From a candidate division WWE3 bacterium (GTDB lineage: Bacteria; Patescibacteriota; WWE3; 9FT-COMBO-53-11), in the NCBI GenBank assembly GCA_030620855.1, contig JAUXIZ010000018.1:1-9157 (forward strand): a DNA stretch of 9,157 nt, given 5' to 3'. The position numbers and the translations under genes are program-made. Under the pieces are notes generated by a model. It saw only the letters and a list, made by a program, of their open reading frames with translations. It was not told where the DNA came from and did not search any database. Each line of letters starts with the position of its first letter. The first letter of the stretch is position 1. Shown here piece after piece: positions 6,168 through 9,157 of this stretch.

Positions 6168-7553
6168 ATGGAACGAACACTTGCTTTAGAAACCACTAAG
6201 AAGGTTGGAGAAAAAGTGATCCTATTTGGTTGGGTGAACTCAAGGCGAGACCATGGCAAGGTAGTGTTTATTGACCTTCGCGACCGCTCAGGACTCGTAC
6301 AGGTTGTTATCCGCGCTTTTGATAGAGAACTTCACGGTGAGGATGTCGTTCGAGTTGAGGGGAAGGTTGCCTACCGTAAAAAAGGAAACGAAAACCCAGA
6401 CCTTCCAACTGGATCTGTTGAGATTGTTGCTGAGGAGATTGAGGTTTTGGCCAAGTCTGAAACTCCTCCCTTTGACGTTCACAGTCAGGGACTTGATATT
6501 GAGGAAGCGCTTCGTCTTAAATACAGGTATTTGGATCTTCGCCGACCGCGTCTTCAAAGGAACTTGCGGGTCCGTTCAGACTACGTACAAGCGGCGCGCG
6601 AGTATCTTTTCGACCAAAGTTTTGTGGAGATAGAAACTCCTCTTCTTACCAAATCAACTCCTGAAGGATCGCGTGATTTTATAGTTCCTTCAAGGATATA
6701 TCCAGGCAAATTCTACGCGCTTCCTCAAGCCCCTCAACAGTATAAGCAGCTTCTTATGACTGCAGGATTTGAGAGATATTTTCAGGTTGCCCGAGCGCTT
6801 AGGGACGAAGACACCCGCGCTGACCGGGGGTTTGAGCATACCCAAATTGATATTGAGATGAGCTTCGTGAGCCCTGAAGATGTGATGAAGACGGTTGAGG
6901 GTATGACGCTTTACGCTCTGGATAAAATAGGAGCGAAAGTGGCCAAAAAACCTTTTCCCGTTTTTACTTACAAGGAGGTAATGAAGCGCTTTGGTTCGGA
7001 GCGTTTCGATCTTCGAAGTGAAAAGGAGAAGAAAGATGGGGTTTTGAGTTTCGCTTGGGTTGTAGAATTTCCATTTTTTGAAAAGAACAAAGAGGGTAGC
7101 TGGACCTTCACTCATAATCCGTTCTCAGCACCCACCGACAAGGCACACGAAAAACTTCTTCTTGAGAAAAAGAGAATAGGGGAGATAATTGCCTCTCAGT
7201 ATGATTTGGTCTGCAATGGTTTGGAGGTTGCCGGTGGCGGCATTCGCTCTAATAAACCGGAGGTTCTAAAATCTGTGTTTGAGGTTTTGGGTTATGAGGA
7301 GGAAGAGATTGAAGAAAAATTCGGCCACATGGTTGAAGCTTTCCGCTTTGGAACTCCGCCTCATGGCGGATGCGCACAGGGGTTTGAAAGGCTCCTTATG
7401 GCCTACCTTGGTGAAGATTACTTGAGGGAAGTTCAAGCGTTTCCAATGACGGGAAGCGGCAGAACCGCTGTTATGGACGCTCCCTCTGAGGTTTCAGAAA
7501 AACAGCTTCGTGAACTTGGAATAGAAGTTAGGAAAAAACGGAAGAAAAAGTAA
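6168..7553 (+). CDS. aspS: Aspartyl-tRNA synthetase lacking the GAD domain, probably non-discriminating
   Basis: Class II synthetase that charges tRNA(Asp), and probably tRNA(Asn), with aspartate. Numbered from the ATG at 6168 it has 461 residues. The N-terminal OB-fold anticodon domain (about 1-100) has GWVNSRRDHG at 21-30. Motif 1 (FVEIETPLLT) is at 152-161, motif 2 (FQVARALRDED, then TRADR) at 205-220, TQIDIEMSF at 225-233, and motif 3 includes GFERL at 405-409. Bacterial AspRS is usually about 590 residues; here FDLR (280-283) is followed after about ten residues by SFAWVVEFPFFE (294-305), so the GAD insertion domain is gone. H29 and G73 occupy positions that, as I recall, mark non-discriminating enzymes such as that of Pseudomonas aeruginosa; such enzymes need the GatCAB amidotransferase. 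Starting at MERT also fits the start of E. coli AspRS; ATG 6159 would add three residues. The basic tail RKKRKKK ends 4 bp from the convergent gene. Confidence 0.96.
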   Translation: MERTLALETTKKVGEKVILFGWVNSRRDHGKVVFIDLRDRSGLVQVVIRAFDRELHGEDVVRVEGKVAYRKKGNENPDLPTGSVEIVAEEIEVLAKSETPPFDVHSQGLDIEEALRLKYRYLDLRRPRLQRNLRVRSDYVQAAREYLFDQSFVEIETPLLTKSTPEGSRDFIVPSRIYPGKFYALPQAPQQYKQLLMTAGFERYFQVARALRDEDTRADRGFEHTQIDIEMSFVSPEDVMKTVEGMTLYALDKIGAKVAKKPFPVFTYKEVMKRFGSERFDLRSEKEKKDGVLSFAWVVEFPFFEKNKEGSWTFTHNPFSAPTDKAHEKLLLEKKRIGEIIASQYDLVCNGLEVAGGGIRSNKPEVLKSVFEVLGYEEEEIEEKFGHMVEAFRFGTPPHGGCAQGFERLLMAYLGEDYLREVQAFPMTGSGRTAVMDAPSEVSEKQLRELGIEVRKKRKKK

Positions 7554-7562
7554 GTTCTTACT
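7549..7562. repeat. Short inverted repeat spanning two convergent stop codons
   Basis: AGTAAG, TT, CTTACT: a perfect 6-bp arm on each side of a 2-nt centre. It contains the TAA of aspS (7551-7553) and the TAA of the opposite gene (plus-strand TTA, 7558-7560). It is AT-rich, lacks a GC stem, and the loop is too small for a good RNA hairpin, so I do not call it a terminator. It may be chance, since facing stop codons favour such symmetry. Confidence 0.4.
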
Positions 7563-8652
7563 CGCTGATCCAATTTTCCGAAACAGCCGGAGTGTACGCA
7601 AAAAATTCTCCCTCTTTTCCGTTTGCGTTTTTTGCTACTCCGGAAAAAACATAAATTGGCTGTAAGTATTCTTGGTGTTGTGCATCGTCGAAGTAAGCGA
7701 TGCTGATATTTGTTACGGAGATTGAGCTTATCTGCCCGCTTACCCCCACATAGGCAGTTCCAGAGCCTTGTTTTACGCTTTCCCACGCGGTTGCAACGTT
7801 TTCTAGCGGGTAGGTTTCAGTCTTGGATTTGTCTATCTCGACCTGCTGGGCGTTGTAGGTGATCGCTAGGGTGTTTAAAATGTCCGGCTTTAGGCCGCTT
7901 GTGATCCACACCCTTATAAGTCCGGTTTTAGGACTTACTGGGATTATTGAGTGGCTTTGCGAGGCAACTTCGGTTAGAGACCGGAAGAAGTTTACCTCGG
8001 TAAAATGGGCTTCTGATGTTGATCCGGCCTCCGTAGCCGTACTGTTTTTAACGGCTTTAAAGGTTGCGGTTTGGTTGCCGGTGTCAAATCCAAACTTCAA
8101 AAGCCCCAGGCTGTTTAGAGTACCTTGCGTTTCTTTTATGGCGTCTGGACCCGATAGGGCTTTCCCCAAGGACAGGGACGCAATTCGTCCCAGATCGGTA
8201 GAAAGGGTAAAGTTCTGCGTAACCACATTTACCGCTAGTGTTCTTTTGTCGATCTCGTCTCGGAAGGTTAGGGTTTGACGATCCCCGCTAAGGGACCCCT
8301 GCCCGCCAAAGTCGAGATCTTCCGCCAGTTCGCGGGCTTTTTCCTCTCCAAGAAGAGTGGGCTGTACGGAGGTCATTGCAACAACTTCGATCCGGTCGTC
8401 AAAAGTTGGTAGCTGGCCGGTTGGGGTTTCCAAAAGATAGGTGGGGCTTCCCTCAACTTCAATTGACGAGAGGTTGAGCTTGGGTAATTCGCCGAAGCCC
8501 GCGGTTGGAGGAGGTTCCGGAGGTGGGTTCAGGGTGAGGTACAGGTTGGCCGCAAACCTGTACAAAACCGTAAGCACCAAAAATGCTACCAGCCCTAAGG
8601 CCCCGTATATAATGGCGCGCCGTGTGTTGGTTGCAAAGCTGTAGAGATCCAC
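7558..8652 (-). CDS. Membrane-anchored exported protein of unknown function
   Basis: I do not recognise a named family. The 364 residues begin with a short cytoplasmic part containing RR at 11-12, then a single hydrophobic segment at about 13-35, with no signal-peptidase site evident, so it is probably a signal anchor with the rest outside the membrane. A proline-rich linker follows (NPPPEPPPT at 42-50), then GFGELPKLN, which opens an exposed domain rich in Ser, Thr, Asn and beta-type sequence. The last third has AYVGVSG (300-306), ISIAYFDD (316-323), LQPIYVFSG (330-338) and FFAYTPAV (350-357), a pattern faintly like YycI/PepSY-type extracytoplasmic domains; that likeness is weak and uncomputed. 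There are no cysteines and no catalytic motif that I can see. The start is GTG with a TAAAAT box 6 nt upstream. It is divergent from gltX and ends 4 bp from aspS. Confidence 0.82.
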   Translation of the reverse strand: MDLYSFATNTRRAIIYGALGLVAFLVLTVLYRFAANLYLTLNPPPEPPPTAGFGELPKLNLSSIEVEGSPTYLLETPTGQLPTFDDRIEVVAMTSVQPTLLGEEKARELAEDLDFGGQGSLSGDRQTLTFRDEIDKRTLAVNVVTQNFTLSTDLGRIASLSLGKALSGPDAIKETQGTLNSLGLLKFGFDTGNQTATFKAVKNSTATEAGSTSEAHFTEVNFFRSLTEVASQSHSIIPVSPKTGLIRVWITSGLKPDILNTLAITYNAQQVEIDKSKTETYPLENVATAWESVKQGSGTAYVGVSGQISSISVTNISIAYFDDAQHQEYLQPIYVFSGVAKNANGKEGEFFAYTPAVSENWISE

Positions 8653-8658
8653 AGAAGA

Positions 8659-8664
8659 ATTTTA
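8659..8664 (-). promoter_or_regulatory. Putative extended -10 box for the exported-protein gene, leaderless-type
   Basis: On the minus strand TGTTAAAAT is a TGn-extended -10 element whose TAAAAT ends exactly 6 nt before the GTG start. Both the hexamer and the spacing are identical to those of the nucleotidyltransferase gene. No Shine-Dalgarno is present, and no clear -35 box is seen, which an extended -10 can tolerate. Confidence 0.5.
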
Positions 8665-8704
8665 ACAAAGAGAGAAGGGTCGCCTAAAAAAGTTGGCGCT
8701 AAGG

Positions 8705-8713
8705 TGATAACAT
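8705..8713 (+). promoter_or_regulatory. Putative extended -10 box for gltX
   Basis: TGATAACAT is a TGn-extended -10 element (it starts at 8705 or 8706 depending on how the TG is counted within GGTGATAACAT). Its TAACAT ends 9 nt before the GTG start at 8723, so the transcript would begin about 3 nt ahead of the start codon. An AAGGTG at 8701-8706 looks like a Shine-Dalgarno but is 16 nt from the GTG, beyond normal range. Confidence 0.4.
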
Positions 8714-8722
8714 TCTTATGTT

Positions 8723-9157
8723 GTGAAGTCTAAAGATATCCCGACTAGTGTTAAGACTAGGATTGCTCCGTCTCCAACCGGCGCACCTCACATTGGTACA
8801 GCCTATGCCGCCCTTTTTAACTGGGCAATGGCGCAAAAAAACAAAGGTAAATTTCTGCTCAGAATTGAAGATACGGACCAAAGCCGGATCGTTAAAGGCG
8901 CAAAGGATCAAATTTCAGAAGCTCTAAAGTGGTTGGGTTTGAATTGGGACGAGGGTCCAATTTTACAGTCTCAGCGGTTGCCAATCTACAAAAAGCACGC
9001 CGAGAAGCTGGTCGCCGAGGATAAGGCCTATTATTGTTTTTGCTCTCCTTCCAGACTTGAGCAGGTTAGAAACTCCGCGCAAAAGAAAGGTTTGCCTCCC
9101 AATTACGACGGACGTTGCAGGGCCCTTGATCTGAAGGAAGTGAAAAAGAGAACTAAG
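8723..9157 (+). CDS. gltX: Glutamyl-tRNA synthetase, N-terminal part (3' end outside window)
   Basis: Class I synthetase that charges tRNA(Glu) with glutamate, possibly also tRNA(Gln) where GatCAB is used. The first 145 codons are present. TRIAPSPTGAPHIGTAY at 12-28 contains the HIGH-type motif (HIGT at 23-26), and RIEDTD at 47-52 is the next invariant block of the Rossmann fold. WLGLNWDEGP at 70-79 and the Cys pair CFC at 105-107, with C132 in YDGRC, match the zinc-binding insert of bacterial GluRS. The fourth ligand position, His in E. coli (CRH), is Ala here (CRA), so zinc binding may be altered. The start is GTG: the frame has a stop at 8708-8710 and no other standard start codon between. 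The open frame reaches the right edge. The gene is divergent from the exported-protein gene, 70 bp away. Confidence 0.96.
   Translation, partial: MKSKDIPTSVKTRIAPSPTGAPHIGTAYAALFNWAMAQKNKGKFLLRIEDTDQSRIVKGAKDQISEALKWLGLNWDEGPILQSQRLPIYKKHAEKLVAEDKAYYCFCSPSRLEQVRNSAQKKGLPPNYDGRCRALDLKEVKKRTK

Noticed and set aside
1..9157. Mobile elements, CRISPR repeats, tRNA genes or a defence/novel accessory system
   Set aside because: No direct-repeat arrays, transposase or integrase motifs, or tRNA-like sequence were seen; gaps between genes are all under 75 bp, and eight of nine genes are recognisable housekeeping or envelope genes.

Overview
This window is a tightly packed stretch of bacterial chromosome, almost entirely coding, with nine protein genes, two of them cut by the window edges. 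I see no tRNA, rRNA, CRISPR array, insertion sequence or prophage gene. The gene set is housekeeping: protein export, recombination repair, alarmone metabolism, a translation-associated ATPase and two aminoacyl-tRNA synthetases. Several are shorter than their usual bacterial counterparts because whole accessory domains are missing. Together with one-base-scale gene junctions and a lineage-type membrane-anchored protein of unknown function, this suggests a reduced-genome bacterium of the Candidate Phyla Radiation (Patescibacteria), perhaps near Microgenomates or Katanobacteria. That placement is an inference from protein style, not a computed result. UGA serves as the stop codon of several genes (secD, secF, recJ, the RSH gene), so the recoded UGA=Gly code of Gracilibacteria/Absconditabacteria is not in use.

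Layout: (1) 2-1413, + strand: the end of secD and the whole of secF, overlapping by ATGA. (2) 1373-2062, - strand: a sugar-phosphate nucleotidyltransferase whose 3' end overlaps the 3' end of secF by 41 bp. (3) 2063-2120: a 58-bp divergent promoter region. (4) 2121-7553, + strand: recJ, a RelA/SpoT homologue, ychF and aspS, with junctions of 36 bp, a 4-bp overlap and 25 bp. (5) 7558-8652, - strand: a membrane-anchored exported protein of unknown function, ending 4 bp from aspS. (6) 8653-8722: a second divergent promoter region. (7) 8723-9157, + strand: the first 145 codons of gltX.

The most useful observations are structural. YchF lacks its helical coiled-coil hairpin, AspRS lacks its GAD insertion domain, and the RSH enzyme stops after its TGS domain and carries two Asp-to-Glu changes in the hydrolase centre. 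AspRS also has the His/Gly pair associated with non-discriminating enzymes that make Asp-tRNA(Asn). Several transcription-unit starts have a -10-like TANNNT hexamer 6-9 nt before the start codon and no Shine-Dalgarno sequence, which points to leaderless mRNAs; recJ instead has a good Shine-Dalgarno. I found no clear new biological system such as a defence island or novel operon. The window looks like a conserved core region of a streamlined genome with some unusual domain architectures.
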